A stretch of DNA of 64,000 nucleotides, taken from positions 139,438,175 through 139,502,174 of the forward strand of contig CM050648.1 of NCBI GenBank assembly GCA_027574665.1, written 5' to 3'. The notes below the pieces were generated by a model. The model saw only the letters and a list, made by a program, of their open reading frames with translations, was not told the origin of the DNA and made no database searches. This DNA is from Rhynochetos jubatus. Taxonomy: Eukaryota > Chordata > Aves > Eurypygiformes > Rhynochetidae. The first letter of the stretch is position 1, and every line of letters starts with the position of its first letter. Made by a program: the position numbers and the translations under genes. Positions 1 to 13,410 of the stretch are shown here, piece by piece.

Positions 1-1007
1 TGATCGTATCGCTGGGGAGAACGCTGGTGCTTTCTGTTCTCAGCCGGTGTTGGACTGAGGTGTGATGCTACACCTCTGGGTTGGCTACAGGGAAATACCA
101 GTCACAGGATTGATTAATAGGGGTATATTGGTACTATTTATTTTTTTTCCTTCTTATGCTATACTTAGGTACCCTGTGGGTAGGCATGAGGGTCATGCAT
201 TACAGGGGATCTCTCCCAGGCAGTCACTGATGTGATTTTCGTGTCGGGCAGAGGGATCTCAAATGAGGTCAGTTATTGCTCCTGACAGCAGAGCCAGAGC
301 AGAGTTCCTGGGGGTTTGCTTGCCTACCCGGCTTCCCAGGCTGGTTGTGCTGCTGGAGAGAAACTGCTACCGAGAGTTGCGCTAAACCAGTTTTAAAAAC
401 AGAGTGAACCCTTATGGGCCAGGGCAAAGGAGTGAGCTCAGGGGAGAGAGAGCTGTGGTTCTGAGGGTTTTCTTCATGTTTGATTTGCTGGGGGTGATGA
501 GAGAGGCCTTATCCTGTCAGGAGGCTGGAGTCCTGGTCGCACTGGGTCTGCCTACACGTGGGATTGGACTGCTCTGCTGCAGAGCTGGTGGCCTTATTTA
601 CATTACCAAAATATCTGTAATAATACTGCCTCCGGTGTGGATGCATGCGTGTCCAGGGGCCCACTATTTCTTTCACTTCACGAATCCTCAATGCTGATTT
701 TTTTAAGGCGGTTACAGTATGTGGCGTGCCAAGGTGCCTGAAATGCTTGTTTGGTCTTTGGTGAGGGAAAAGTTCCTTATCCCTGCTGGATAGGCACATA
801 TTTCATGAATTCCAGTACCTGTGGGTTGAAAGGTGGGAAATCGGTGAGTGTTTTGACTAGACCGATATAAACTGATGTTGTATGTGAGCATGTAGACAGA
901 CTAAAAGCTGCTGATCTGTTCTCAGTTACTGTCTAAAAACTACAGCTGGGGTGAGTCTACTGAGGGGTTAGCAAGCATTCATCCTCTGCTCCCTTTTGAC
1001 TTGCTTT

Positions 1008-1012
1008 GTTAG
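1008..1012. repeat. Left target-site duplication GTTAG of the solo LTR
   Basis: This is identical to 1589-1593 immediately after the LTR end, as expected for integrase-mediated insertion. Confidence 0.8.
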
Positions 1013-1588
1013 TGTTGTGTTTTAATCCCAGCTGGTAACTAAGTACCACACAGCTGCTCTCTCGCTTCCCTCACAGCGGGATGGGGGAGAGACGCTGAAG
1101 GGTAAAAGTGAGAAAACTCGTGGGTTGTGATAAAGACAGTTCAATGGGAAAAGCAAAAGGCGTGCACGCAGGCAAAGCAAAACACGGAATTCATTCACCA
1201 CTTGCCATCACAGGCAGGTGTGCAGCCACCTCCAGGAAAGCATGGCTCCATCGCACCTAACAGTTACTTGGGAAGAGAAACGCCATCACTACAAATGTTC
1301 TCCCTTCCCACAGCTTTAGATGCTGAGCATGTTGCCATATGATATGGACTGTCCCCTTGGTCAGTTGGGGTCAGTTGTCCCGGCTGTGTCCCCTCCCAAC
1401 TACTCGTGCACCCCCAGCCCACCTGCTGCTGGGGTGAGGAGCAGAAAAGGCCTTGACTGTGTAAGAACTGCTCGGCAGTAATAAAAACATCACTCTATTA
1501 TCTACACTGTTTTCTGCACTGATCCAAAACACAGCCCGTACTAGGTACTGTGAAAAAAATTAACTCTAGCCCAGCCCAAACCAGCACA
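1013..1588 (+). mobile_element. Solo LTR of an avian endogenous retrovirus (ERVL-like), GC-richer subtype
   Basis: The element starts TGTTGTGTTTTAATCCCAGC and ends AAACCAGCACA, giving the TG...CA ends of an LTR. It is about 576 bp and is flanked by the exact 5-bp direct repeat GTTAG (1008-1012 and 1589-1593). Its body matches, from memory, a common bird LTR: the segment with AACTAAGTACCACACAGC, the GGGATGGGGGAGAG block and the TTGGTCAGTTGGGGTCAG block are diagnostic. An AATAAAA-type signal lies near 1481. There is no internal retroviral sequence, so it is a recombination remnant. Three extra bases at the 5' edge leave the start uncertain by 3 bp. The ERVL assignment is inferred from the 5-bp duplication and the sequence type. 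Confidence 0.85.
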
Positions 1589-1593
1589 GTTAG
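1589..1593. repeat. Right target-site duplication GTTAG of the solo LTR
   Basis: This is identical to 1008-1012. Confidence 0.8.
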
Positions 1594-4500
1594 CATCTCG
1601 CATAGCGTGCAGCCAGGATCACATGATGATGGGGAACAGCATCTTGCCCTGATAATTTAATATGTCTCGGTAAATTCAGCAAGGCTGTCACGGGGTTTTG
1701 TGTAATCAGCATAGGAAATGCTGGTTTGTGCTAACCCAAGGTCTGTGAACTGCTGGCACGATACAAGACACCACAGGGGATTTGTAGATGTTTTGCAACA
1801 CCTCCACTCTGAAATCCTTCATACTGCCTTTCATCCATCCTCAAAGCAAAAGCTGATACAGGCAAGGAAGGAGTGAATGGAGTGAGGGGAAAATTGGTGA
1901 ATCCTCAGAGTGTAACCTGGCTTACACTTACTTGGCTGTGCACAATTTTTCATTTTTATTTGAAATAGAATATTTACTTTCACCTTTCAGAGAGAAGGGC
2001 AACAATGTATTGGCGAGCTCCAAATGCGCCTTGGATTGGTAACAGCCAAATGGGGCAGGGCAGCTGGCTGCCTCCATCCCCGAGCTCTCCTCCGGAGAGC
2101 AGAGCTGCCAGGGATTACCTGGCACAGTCCCTCGGCTCACGTGCTGGCCTGAAAGTTTCGGCGTGAGCTCTCAGGCTCGTGCTGCTCTGTCAATAAATGT
2201 GGATTTTGTCCTGGTGAGAAAAGGTGATCAGTTGTAACATTAGTCACCACCTGTTGTGCAAATTGTTGGCAGTGTCAGCAAGAGGCAAGTAGGAGCAGTT
2301 GGTGTGTAAATGCTGGTGCTTCGCAGATGACTTGCAGGTACAATTATGACCCCAAACACTTATGCAGATGAGTAAGTGTATGGACATGAACTGTCTCATC
2401 AGTAATGTGTATGCACCTGAGTCATCTCCCTGGGTACTTGCGCAGAGTTCTCTCTTCATGGTTTGCATCAAAATTCCGTGTTCCCAGAGACTCTTCAGAA
2501 CTGACCCTTTATCTTCTACCCATTTTGATTGTTTTCTGCCGTTTTTCCAGTAAACATATTAGCACGGGCTGGATATTTTTTAATTTGTGTATTGGTTGTT
2601 AAACACATTTGACTAACTTTACACAGATCGAATCCGTAAGAGCTTACTGACTTCAAGGCCCTTCTCTGTTTCCCATTTTTAGATGTACCTGTCAAATTGC
2701 AGAGCAGTAGTTTTTATTAATCTTGTCCCGTAGGTGCCATCTTGCCTTCAGCATGCTTTAATGCAATTAAAACCGGGAGCGACCGCTCCGGTACCGTGTT
2801 CTTTCTGGTAGGCATTTTCCTGTGTGGGTGTGAAATTGTGCAAACCTGAATGGTAGCATTTTACACGGATGCGCCTGACCCTGCCAGGTGGAACGCAGAC
2901 GGGACCTAAGCTGGCTGCTGTCCGAAAGCTGCTATGATTTACATCAGGGTTGAAACTTGTCTTTTAAAGCATTTAATTTTGCACTAGCATGTGCTAAGAT
3001 CTTTTTACTCGGCCTATGCATCTCGGAAAGGTAGTATCCCCTCTCTGAGTGCAGTATAAGAAGCCGTCATGTGTCGGTGATACAACATCAATATTTTGGA
3101 ATTCTGAGTTTCAACTGAAAGAGGGGATGTTTACAATACATAGGATTATTCCTTTGAGTTTTGTGTAGTACCTGAAGTAAATTTTAAGCTTGGGGAAACA
3201 CTGTTCACAGATACTGAATTACATTGTTACTAGGGAATTATTTAATTACGATTGTGAAAATTGTTAGTCCCTGGGTAGATATGTCATAATTTCTAGGACT
3301 TTAACAAGGACTTAAAATCAAACCTTGATCTTAAAGGAGCAAAGTATCAGAGTATACTGAAGGAAATTAGATAACAGATGGAATATAAGATTAATGAGCC
3401 AATCACTACTTCCTGATGAGTTTGTTACCGTTTGCTCATGTGTGCAGGAAGAGATTAAGACAAATAATTCTCATGCATTCCTTAACTTGAGCTCTTTATC
3501 GCCTGACTCCTTTCCTATGATTTTTTCTTTGTTAAAGTAAAAAGGATTGTTTTACCCATGTTTATACGCAATTGTATCTATTGAACATTAAAGTGAAGAG
3601 TTAAGAGAATGCAACTTCTTCCCCAGAGCATTGTGACGTTGGCAGAGAGCCAGGGTGCTGCAGGCAAGTACCATACGGTTGCTTCTTGCCTTGGCCCCCG
3701 CTTCACTGCAGTGTTCTCCAGGTGGGCAGAACTTGCATTGGGGAGCCAAAAATAACTTTATAGCTGTTGACAGGGGATTTTGAGATGCAGTGTTTTCTGT
3801 CTGCATCAGCCTGTGCCCCACTGTAGAGATGGACCACAGCTTGTGGAGTGGAGTAAATTGTGTCTCCTTCCTTAGGTCAGTAGCTGGCTGCGATAAAGAG
3901 CAATCTGTCCATGTGATTTCTGTTTCCATGCACATGACAACCAGGTACATAGTGCAGATCTCTGCGTGAAAGTCATGCTGCACGCTAAGTGCAAGCTAGG
4001 CTTGAGTAAACTAGGATTCTTCAGTTTTTTTGGTAAGTTTTACGTCGTTCCTGTAATTATTACAACTGATGGGCAGTTATCATGGTGAATGGGAATAGTG
4101 GGGAAGAACCACCACTGCAGAAAGTAAGGTGGTTTTTGAAAGCTATCAGAATTTCAGCTTCTGTTTCATTCAGACCTGTATTGGATCTGGCTGGGAAGGA
4201 GTTAATTTTTCCCCATAGCAGCCCTCATAGCCCAGTGCTTTGTTAGCTAGAAAGGTCTTGATAACACACTGGTGTTTTGGCTACTGCTGAGCAGAGTTCC
4301 CATAGCATCAAGGCTGTCGCTCCAACATTTCCCCCCTCTTTCCTCCAGTAGGCTGGGGGTGGGCAAGGTCTTGGGAGGGGACACAAGCCAGGACAGCTGA
4401 CCCAAACTGACTGAAGGGGTATTCCATAGCGTATGACATCTGCTCAGCAATAAAAAGCTAGGAGAAAGGAGAAGGAAGGCGGGGGTGGGGGAGCGTTTTT

Positions 4501-6011
4501 TATTCATGTTTGTATTCCGGAGCAGCCGCTACACATACTGGAGCCCTGCTTCCTGGGAAGTGGCTGGACATGGCCTGCTGATGGGAAGTAGAGAATAAAT
4601 CTTTGTGTTCTTTTGCTTCCGCATGCAGCCTTTGCTTTTGCTGTATTAAACTGCATTTATCTTGACCCACGTGGGTGGTGTTACCCCCCCCAATCTTATT
4701 TTCTCCCAGCATCATCCCGCTGAGGAGGCGAGTGATAGAGCGGCTTGGTGGGCCCCTGGCCTCCAGCCAGGGTCAACCCATCACACACATACCGCTGTCC
4801 TTTGGCCCTACGACCAAACTCTTCAAAATGCCAGCAGAGTCCCGTGCACCAGCAAGGAGTGCCCTGCAGCCTAAAACAAAGGCTGTAATAAATAAAGGAA
4901 AAATTGTTGCTATTTGTCACGTATTAAATAATCCTGGGGGTGTGATGCTAATAACAGTTTTACTGATCAAGGCAAATGGAATGACTAGAGGTGACTGTGT
5001 CATGAAGAGCTGCACGTTTACTGCCCTGTTTCAGCATCAGAGGTTGAGCTAGTTAGGAGTCCTATTTCTTGCTCATCCACGAGCTCCTCCCCAATAAACG
5101 GCCTCTGGCAACTGTGAGCATCCTTGGAGGATATAGGAATTTTGCTTGAGAGTGTATTAGGCTGGAAAGATTGGGTCAGAGGATGAGAAGAGCCGGTTCC
5201 AAGTGGTGGGATGCCATTAGGGGTCTGTGGGACTGGAGTTCATGCGCTGGCTTCAAACTGGGTACAAGAGGATATGAGATTGGCTGTCCTTTATGCAGGT
5301 GGGTGCCTGGTCCTGCTGTGGTACTGGCTTTGTAATCGGTTCCTTAGTCTTTTTTTCCACATCTGTATCTTGAGAACTGTTGCTTTGATGCTGTTGGAGA
5401 TGGGAAGGACCCTGGGAACGCCATAGAGGTGTGCAGGAGGGGAGCACGTTTCCCACCCAGTGTGATTTGGCTGGTATAGTCTGTGTGAGTATTACCATGT
5501 CGCTTTCCCCAGCTGCAAACAGCCACCGAGCCAAAAGCTCAACCCGAACCCCCATGAAAGGTACCCAGGCTCCCTGTCTCCGTGGCATGGTGGACATGGA
5601 GTTTTCCAGCCAGAGACGGGTCCGGTCCCTACACCATTGGCTTGTCAGCCCACGCACCGGTGCTTTGGCTCTCTTGGTGCGGGGTGGAGCGGGCGGCTGG
5701 GAGAGGCCCTTGGCTCGCGTAGTCACACAAGGTTTTCTGGCGTTGTTTGTCGAAGCCCGAACTAATGTAGTTGCTGGGGTGTGGGGCTGACTGATGCTGG
5801 GGTTAGCTTTCTATTCCTGCTGCTGCCTATTGCTCTGCTGGTGGTGTGGCCACTGAATTCCCTGCGAGCCCCGGTTAGACGGAGAGGGGACAGGCCGAGG
5901 GCTGGTGCCCGTGGCTCCTTCGGCAGCGTTCGTCATGGCAGAAGCAGCTCCTGAGGGTGTTTGCAGACCCATGCCCCAGCCCTGGGGTTGCTCTTTCCAG
6001 AGAGGCTGTGT

Positions 6012-6033
6012 GGGGGGCGGGGGGGCAGCAGGG
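6012..6033 (+). repeat. G-run cluster with G-quadruplex potential
   Basis: Six G, one C, seven G, CAGCA and three G occur in succession. The seven-G run can be split by a single-G loop, giving four tracts. Confidence 0.6.
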
Positions 6034-8716
6034 TGACCGCAGCACTGGCAAGCCCAGCACCCCAGGAAGCCCTGTGCCCAGCCCTGCTCTCTGCACCCCG
6101 CAGGCCTCGCCTTGCTCTGTACGCATTTTATATTTAGCTTTTACCACAGGTCTTTCTGTAAAAATGCATTTCATCCAGGCTGTCTGAGGCTTTCTGTTTG
6201 GAGTATTTTCTGAGTAATTATTTGGTTTCTGGTCATTTTGGGCTTATAGGCAATAAACCCCACAGAAAAGACTGTCAAGGGTGCCATTTCAGCTATTGAA
6301 ATGCTATTAGAAAGCCTACTGATTTACAGTGTAATGCGATATGAAAGCATATCCCTTACTGAAGTGTATAAGACTCCCACCCTTTCTTTGCAAACTATTA
6401 AAGCTCCTTTGATGTTTTAGGCTTGATTATAGCTATTGTGTTTTGCTAATACAATCAAGAAATCGGGGACCTATTCTGTAACCATGGAGAAGAAGACGAA
6501 CAGAAGAGTTATCGGGTGAAATGAGCTGCTGGCAGCTTTCGTAAAGGATTTCGCATCAGGCATCGCGCCTTCTTGCCTCCCCAGTTTCAGCCTAATATAT
6601 ATCAAACCATGCTGCACACTTAATTTCGACTGAAGACAGTGAGCAGTCTTTGTTCTGATGGCTTAGTCCACCCCTGCGTTATCTGTGGGGCTGTACAGTG
6701 AACCAGGCTGGAGTCCTGGGTAACTAACCCGGCGTCATGTCCTGGTGCAGCTCACCAAGAGGTTGTTCCTCTCCAGAGCCATGCCCTTGGTTGTGCTGGT
6801 ACAAAAAGCTCTGGCTGGTTGTGAGGAAAAGATTTGCTTTATAATTATATCAAAGATAGCAAATGTATGTCTGAAACAAAGTGCATCCTGAAGCGCCCAA
6901 TTAATGTTGCTAAGCCACTTAGGGTAAGCCAGACAAACAACTCGAATTTCTGCAATGCCAATGACTTTTTTTTCTAATTCTTTGATATTATGAGATGTTC
7001 TCATCGCTCAGGGAAGTCAATGGCCAAGGAAACAATCCTGCTTTATTTTGAAAGCCATCACCGTGAACAGGTATCAGCCAGGCTCCATCGCGTTAGTGCG
7101 ATGCGGTGTGAGAGCAAGCGTTCCTTGGCAATTCTGGCACTGCCGATATTCAGTGCTAAGATCTCTGCGTCTGCGCTGGGGCCAAGGTAATGCAAAAAAT
7201 GTTTTTTTCACTCCCCCTGTGAGGCCTTGTGTGCCCTCGTGCCCTTGTTAGGCTAGACCAGCGGCATCTAATCGATGACCAGATCTATCCCACAGGCTGA
7301 CAGAGCAGTTTTACCGGCCTATGGCCATGCTCCCTGCTTTGCTGTTTCCTGGGGCTCCTCAGATGGGGGGCAGGCTGCAGGCAGAGGAGTTACTCTGGCA
7401 GCCAACAGCTTGTTTTCATTCACTGTCTTCCTTGTGGGACCCACCGCATCTCCAGAAAGCCTTGTGCTCTCTAGGCCACCAGTGATCCATGTCCTGATGG
7501 AGGGATGCAGCCCTCAAGACAGAGAGGTGCATCTGTTGCAGGCAGGGGATGCCTGTGTCCTGTCTGTGTGACAGATGGATGTCACATCCAGGGATGTCTC
7601 CTCTGAGTGCCACCTTGCAAACCATGAAGCCCAGCCCAGGAAGGATGGCAGCCCTAGGCTGCACAGATTCAGGGTACTTGGGACTTCAGGTCTGGGCTAA
7701 GATTTCAGCTTGTCTGCTGGTCCTTCTTGTCACTAGATGAAAATTCCTGTGCTCCATCATACAATGTAGACCTGCCCTTCGGGTTGGGACAGCTTGCAAG
7801 GGAACAAGAGCACACTGCTCTGACTGTAGTTAACCATGTGCCTTGCCAATACAAAAATACTTTGGTAGGGGAGGAGAGAGGGGAGTGTGAACCTGTAGAT
7901 GACATTACATAAAGACTTTTTCTTGATGTTCCCATGCCAAGTTTCATAAGTATTGAGTTCCATGCATGAGTTGATTGTATCAGTGATACGGTGGCAGCTC
8001 TCCAGACTCCTTCCAGGAGAGGTCTCCTTGCTGTTGAACAGACAGGAGATGAAGTACCAATGCAGAAACAGAAGTTGGGCAGCTTTGGTAGCTGACTTCA
8101 GTTTGTGAAATGAGAGATGATTATTGTGTTTTTTTAACCAATGTGACAATGCTGTGAAGGCCTTAGTGGAATTTTTTGACTTTTCTTACTTTTAACAGAT
8201 GTTTCTGTCAAAAGGAGGAGAAGAGGAAAATATGTCTATGCAAGGCATATTTCTAAACGTGTGATTTTGGTGTGTGAGTATTGCACGTCTGCTGTGCATT
8301 TAAAAAAAAAAAATTGATAAAATCATTCTGTGAAATCACTTGACAGATCAGCAGAGCCCTGAAACACCTCAGATGGAGGCGAGTGAGGGAGAGGATGTGA
8401 GAAACAGGCTGTGCATCTATGCTGTCCGGGCCGTTACACCTAATAGTAAAATTGCACTGAGAGGTAGTCTGACAGTGTGCAGCTAGGGCCTGAGGAGAGG
8501 TTTGAGATGGTAGTTCCATATCTGAACACTGAGGTGTTTTTCTTTGCCTTGGTCCCCAGTGTTTAGTATCAGCTACCCTCAGAGGCAGGATTTTGCCTTG
8601 TCAGTTGGTCTAATTTGGCCTGAAAAAGCAGCTTATACCTTCCTACAGCACTTCTGGTTTCTAACCCTCTCTCTGGCCTGCTCTGGGGTTTCTGTTTTGC
8701 CTTTACTTGAAGGGTT

Positions 8717-8760
8717 TGTTTTTTTGGTTTTTTTGGGGGTTTTTTTTTGGTTTTTTTTAG
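8717..8760. repeat. T/G low-complexity tract
   Basis: Alternating runs of T and G (TTTTTTTGGTTTTTTTGGGGG and similar). No element is attached to it. Confidence 0.85.
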
Positions 8761-9550
8761 TTTAGTTTCTTGTCATTATCCTCCATTTTAGCACAGTATT
8801 GTATTTTGTGTTTTCCTTTGGACTAAATTTAATTTCACTCTGTCATGTAAGCAAGATGTCACTTGCAAATTAAAGTCTTCATGTATATCTCCACTTGCTT
8901 TAGTATCTTAAACCTCCTACAGTAGCAATGGGGTCTTAGTTTGGGAGTCCTTTTATTGTTGGATAGAAAGTATTTGTGGTCATTGACAGTTTTATAGATG
9001 CTGTAGTAGGTTCAAACAGGGACCAGTCATAACTATGCCGAGCGCTGTAGGTATGAGTCAGAGAGAGACGTGCGCTGTCAGGAAGATCATTTAGGGTTGT
9101 GTCAATTCGCTGGAGCTGGCTGGCTCTATTGTCTGGACAGGAAAGGGGGGTGACAGTTTTACTGTGACAGTAAAAATCAGCATGGGACGCCTGTACTCCT
9201 AGAGTGCTTTTATCTGACAACATAGTTAGCAGTAAATGCTGTGTCTGATAGCCCTGGAGTTGGCTTGTCTACATGTGAGTTAGTTTCTAGAGGGATTGTC
9301 TCCACCTAGACTGGTCAGTGTGCTCATCCTGTGCTAAATGTATTCAGTTCTGGGCTAAGTTCCTTCAGAATAACGAAGGTTGTCTAGATGAAGAACAGCT
9401 AATGAAAAACTAGCCTATCCTGTTTGAATGCCTACTTTGTCCTGCATTCATTTTCCTTGGTAAACAAGACCATACAGCTCGTTGTTTTTTTCTCCCAGCG
9501 TTGAAGAGCAGAGGAAAAATATGTTGTTCTAAGTGATGAAATCTGGGGAT

Positions 9551-9926
9551 TCATAGAATGGTTTGGGTTGGAAGGGGCCTTAAACATCATCCAGTTTCAA
9601 CCCCCCTGCCATGGGCAGGGACACCTTCCACTAGACCAGGTTGCTCTGCTCAAAGCCCCATCCAGCCTGGCATCCACAGCTGCTCTGGGCAACCTGTTCC
9701 AGGGCTTTACCACCCTCTCTGTGAAGAATTTCTTCCTTACATCCAATCTAAATCTACCCTCTTTCAATTTAAACCTATTACTCCTTGTCCTGTCACTATG
9801 TGCCTTTGTAAAAAGTCATCCCCCCCCGCCCCCAGCTTTCTTGTCAGCCCCTTCAGGTACTGGAAGGTGCTGTAAGGTCTCCCTGGAGCCTTCTCTTCTC
9901 CAGGCTGAACAAGCCCAGCTTTCTTT
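9551..9926 (-). mobile_element. CR1 LINE 3' fragment
   Basis: On the + strand it begins TCATAGAATGGTTTGGGTTG, the complement of the CR1 3' end, and continues through the CTGCCATGGGCAGGGACACC block, the CAACCTGTTCCAGGGCTT block and the GTCTCCCTGGAGCCTTCTC block. It stops near CAGGCTGAACAAGCCCA. The copy is therefore a 5'-truncated CR1 on the minus strand, about 375 bp. Apparent open frames across it are not functional. Confidence 0.92.
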
Positions 9927-11365
9927 CACACACTCATTGAAAGCATCTACCTTTTAGAAGAATTAAAGGATATGACACAGAAGAAAACATTCAATAGATC
10001 AATCTGAAGAAGAGAGGGAAAAACCTTTCATGCAGTGGGGCCCGTTTCTTACCCCTCCCTCCCATGTAAATGGCACGCTCCATGAGAAGATGCTCCCCGT
10101 ATCTCACTTCTTTCTGGAATCTATTTTTAATAACTTTAATGTCAAAGTTGTCTTCCTTCTTTCTTGTAAAATGTCACTCTAAAAAGTTTGCTTGTGTCTT
10201 CTGTGAGATTCCAGCAGAACAGGAACCCAGTGCTTGCCTCTGCTTTTGCTTGAATTGGTGGATTCCCAACAGCATCAATGGAGTTACGCTGGCTTTGCAC
10301 CAGTCTAACTGGGAGAAGAACTGGACATGTTTCATTTCCCCTTCTTGCACGCAAGAAGGGTTTATAATGATGCCTGGTTTGTACATTATTTATTAAGCAC
10401 AGTGAGTGCTCATGGAGCTCTGAGAAAGGGGAAGGAATTGGCTTCTGTGCAATGGGTTTATTATCTAGGTCATTCACAGACTGAGGCATCTAGCATATAA
10501 TATATTCAATGAAAATTTATTCCGTAAGGCAGTTTGCTCCTGAGCCTGGAAGAAAATATATCCATGCGAGGAAAACGTTCTTGTGCACTCCAAATCCATG
10601 GAGGGATTTCTTGTCAAAGCTGTGCAGTTGGAACACACTATTTAAGAAAAAAGCTACAGCGGTGTCAAATGCATAGGGTGATCCTCCTAATAGGGCTTTG
10701 TGGGAGTATTGCTGTTGATAATCTGTTTGCAGGATGGAGCCCCACACCTATCACTTCATGACCTGTTTACTTCGTAACAGTAAAAAGTGCATTGTAGGAG
10801 CTTTGGGTACTCCCACAAGAATTGCTGACAAGAGTGGCTTGTGGGGGAGGGTGGCTTATTGGGTCGTTCCCAGCAATCTCCAAGAGTCATTTTCCTTTCT
10901 TAGAAGTGTCAACCTGTTATTTCTGCAAGGGACTCATGATGTGGCAGCTTACAGACCAATGCTGAGAAAAAATGCTGGTTTGTTGAGTCTTCCTCGGCTT
11001 AGTGGAAGGTAATGGTGGTTTAGTAGCTACTGTACAAGCAACTAAGCTGCTCACTGTTTGGAGTGGAGCAAAACTGGGTAGGAACCCAGCTGTGCTAGGA
11101 TAAGCCATCTTCCTCTCAAAAAATAGCCTCTGTTATAACAACCCCATCAGTACTTACTGATGGTAACTCACTTTGACCGCATTTTCAAATAATTAGCTCA
11201 AGCAACATTTAGCCTGTCTTGCCAATAAAGATGGTAAAGTTTTCCTCATCTTCTTGATTCTAGGAAGATCACGTTTAACTTAACAAAACCTTGCTGAATG
11301 GCTTTTGGTGTGAGCCTAGGAGAGCATCACGTTCATTGTGGCCATGTCCAAGAAAGGAGCAAGTT

Positions 11366-11492
11366 CACAGAATCACAGGATGGTTTGGGTTGGAAGGGAC
11401 CTTAAAGATCATCCAGTTCCAACCCTCCTGCCATGGGCAGGGACACCCTCCTCTAGACCAGGTTGCTCAAAGCCTCATCCAGCCTGGCCTTG
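11366..11492 (-). mobile_element. CR1 LINE 3' fragment, short
   Basis: About 127 bp, from CACAGAATCACAGGATGG to CATCCAGCCTGGCCTTG. It belongs to the same subfamily as the 9.5 kb and 12.7 kb copies and is strongly 5'-truncated. Confidence 0.92.
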
Positions 11493-12723
11493 TTCTAGAG
11501 CTGTGCTAGTGAGCCCAGGCAGTGGAGCCTTATCGTTTTCTTTGTGGGACAAAAGGAGTACGATGCAGATAAAAGAAATGAGCAGCAATGTTACAGAAGC
11601 AGAGGTGGTTTCTCTTGCTTGTTCCAGAACTCTCTAGGTTGAAGCTATGATGTCCAGCTCTCACTGAAGGACAGTGGGACCCCTGTGTTATGGTGCTGTC
11701 TCTGCAGGCTAGGATTCACTGTATCCAAATCCTTAGGGCTTGTCATCATCTTGGAGTGAAAGTGTTGAAATGGAGAGCAAATTCTTGAATTCTGGAGTGT
11801 CTGGCGGGTGTGAGATTAAGCATCAAAAATTCAGGCTATGCTGCACATCCTCACAGATGCCCCTTGTAGACAAAGTATGTTCATGTGTGAGTATGGCTGA
11901 AACCCTTGTCATTTGGGTGAACGCTTACCAAGTCACCCGGACTGTGGATGGGTTTTGTGTTTAACAGTGATGGAGGACTTTTTCAGCGGGCTTTTGCGCT
12001 GTGGCCGTTTGTGCAGGGCAGATCTAGGAGGACACCCAACAAGTTTTTGTCCTCCCGAGCCCCGCGGGCAGTTGCTGTGCAGCAGGAGAGGTAGGGTGCT
12101 TCCTGCTCACGTCTCTGCTTCTCGCCTACCCCGTTTCACAGCTGAGCTTGCTAAATAAACCCCAGTCAAAGGCCGAATGAGTTAGCGCGGTGGGCTGTGA
12201 ACTGTGGTTTAGGAGTCGTGCGAAAGCAGCGTCCATTCTGCTGCCTTTGCAGAGGCGTGGTGACGGCCGGAAGAAAGGGGAGGGGAAGCATTGGGGGGGC
12301 TGGGGACAGCAATCTCCTTTTGATTAAAGCTTGTGGTACCAACATGGCTTTTCCCTTTATTTTGTATCTGCTGAAGAATTTAGCTAATGATTTATCAGCT
12401 CATAATCAACCCTTTGGTTTTCCCAGCAGTTAACCACAACCGCTGTTGGACATGTGCAAAGCCCTACTCTGATGCTGCCTGATTTCCAGCGAAGGGGTGT
12501 TGAAAGCCATGACTTTCAGCTTGTCTTGGACGAGCAGTTGCTGAGTGCGGCTGCGGCTCTGCAGGAGCACAGGATGCTGATGCTGGCGGCACAGAAACAC
12601 CCGTGAACGCATGCGTGTCGCAGGGCAGGCAGGATGCAGTGCCCACTCGGTTCAGCTCTCGCTTCGTGTGATGAGGAGGAATCCCTTTGGCTGGTTGTGT
12701 TCCTTCTGAATACCCCTTCCTTG

Positions 12724-13410
12724 AATCATAGAATCACGGAATGGTTTGGATTAGAAGGGATCTTAGAGACCCTCCAGTTCCAACCCCTCTGCCATGGGCA
12801 GGGACACCCCCCACTAGACCAGGTTGCTCAAAGCCTCATCCAGCCTGGCCTTGAACACTTCCAGGGATGGGGCATCCACAGCTTCTCTGGGCAACCTGTT
12901 CCAGTGCTTCACCCTCTCTGTGAAGAATTTCTTCCGGATATCTAATCTAAATCTCCCCACTTTCAATTTAAACCCATTACCCCTTGTCCTGTCACTACAG
13001 GCCCTTATAAAAAGCCCCCCCTCGGGTTTCTTGTAGGCGCCCTTCAGACACTGGAAGGTGCTGTAAGGTCTCCCTGGAGCCTTCTCTTCTCCAGGCTGAA
13101 CAAGCCCAATTCTCTCAGCCTTTCTTTGTAGGAGAGGTGCTCCAGCCCTCTGATCATCTTTGTGGCCTCCTCTGGACTCATTCCAACTGGTCGACATCTT
13201 TCTTATGCTGAGGGCTCCACAGCTGGATGCAGAACTGAAGGTGGGGTCTCAAGAGAGCAGAGAAGAGGGGGAGAATCCCCTCCCTCGCGCTGCTGGCCAC
13301 GCTTCTCCTGATACAGCCCAGGATACAGTTGGCTTTCTGGGCTGCCAGCGCATACTGCTGGCTCATGTTCAGCTTCTCATCCACCAGTACCCCAAGTCCT
13401 TCTCCTTGAG
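12724..13410 (-). mobile_element. CR1 LINE 3' fragment, longest of the minus-strand copies
   Basis: About 685 bp. It runs from AATCATAGAATCACGGAATG through the noncoding end and into the end of the ORF2 region (minus-strand open frames at 12814-13197 and 13178-13447 carry the typical CR1 C-terminal text, such as [19 protein letters not shown] and [20 protein letters not shown]). It is 5'-truncated near 13410. Confidence 0.93.

Noticed and set aside
2780..2805. Palindrome-like CCGGGAGCGACCGCTCCGG
   Set aside because: The arms differ by one base and the spacing is short. It is not distinguishable from chance.
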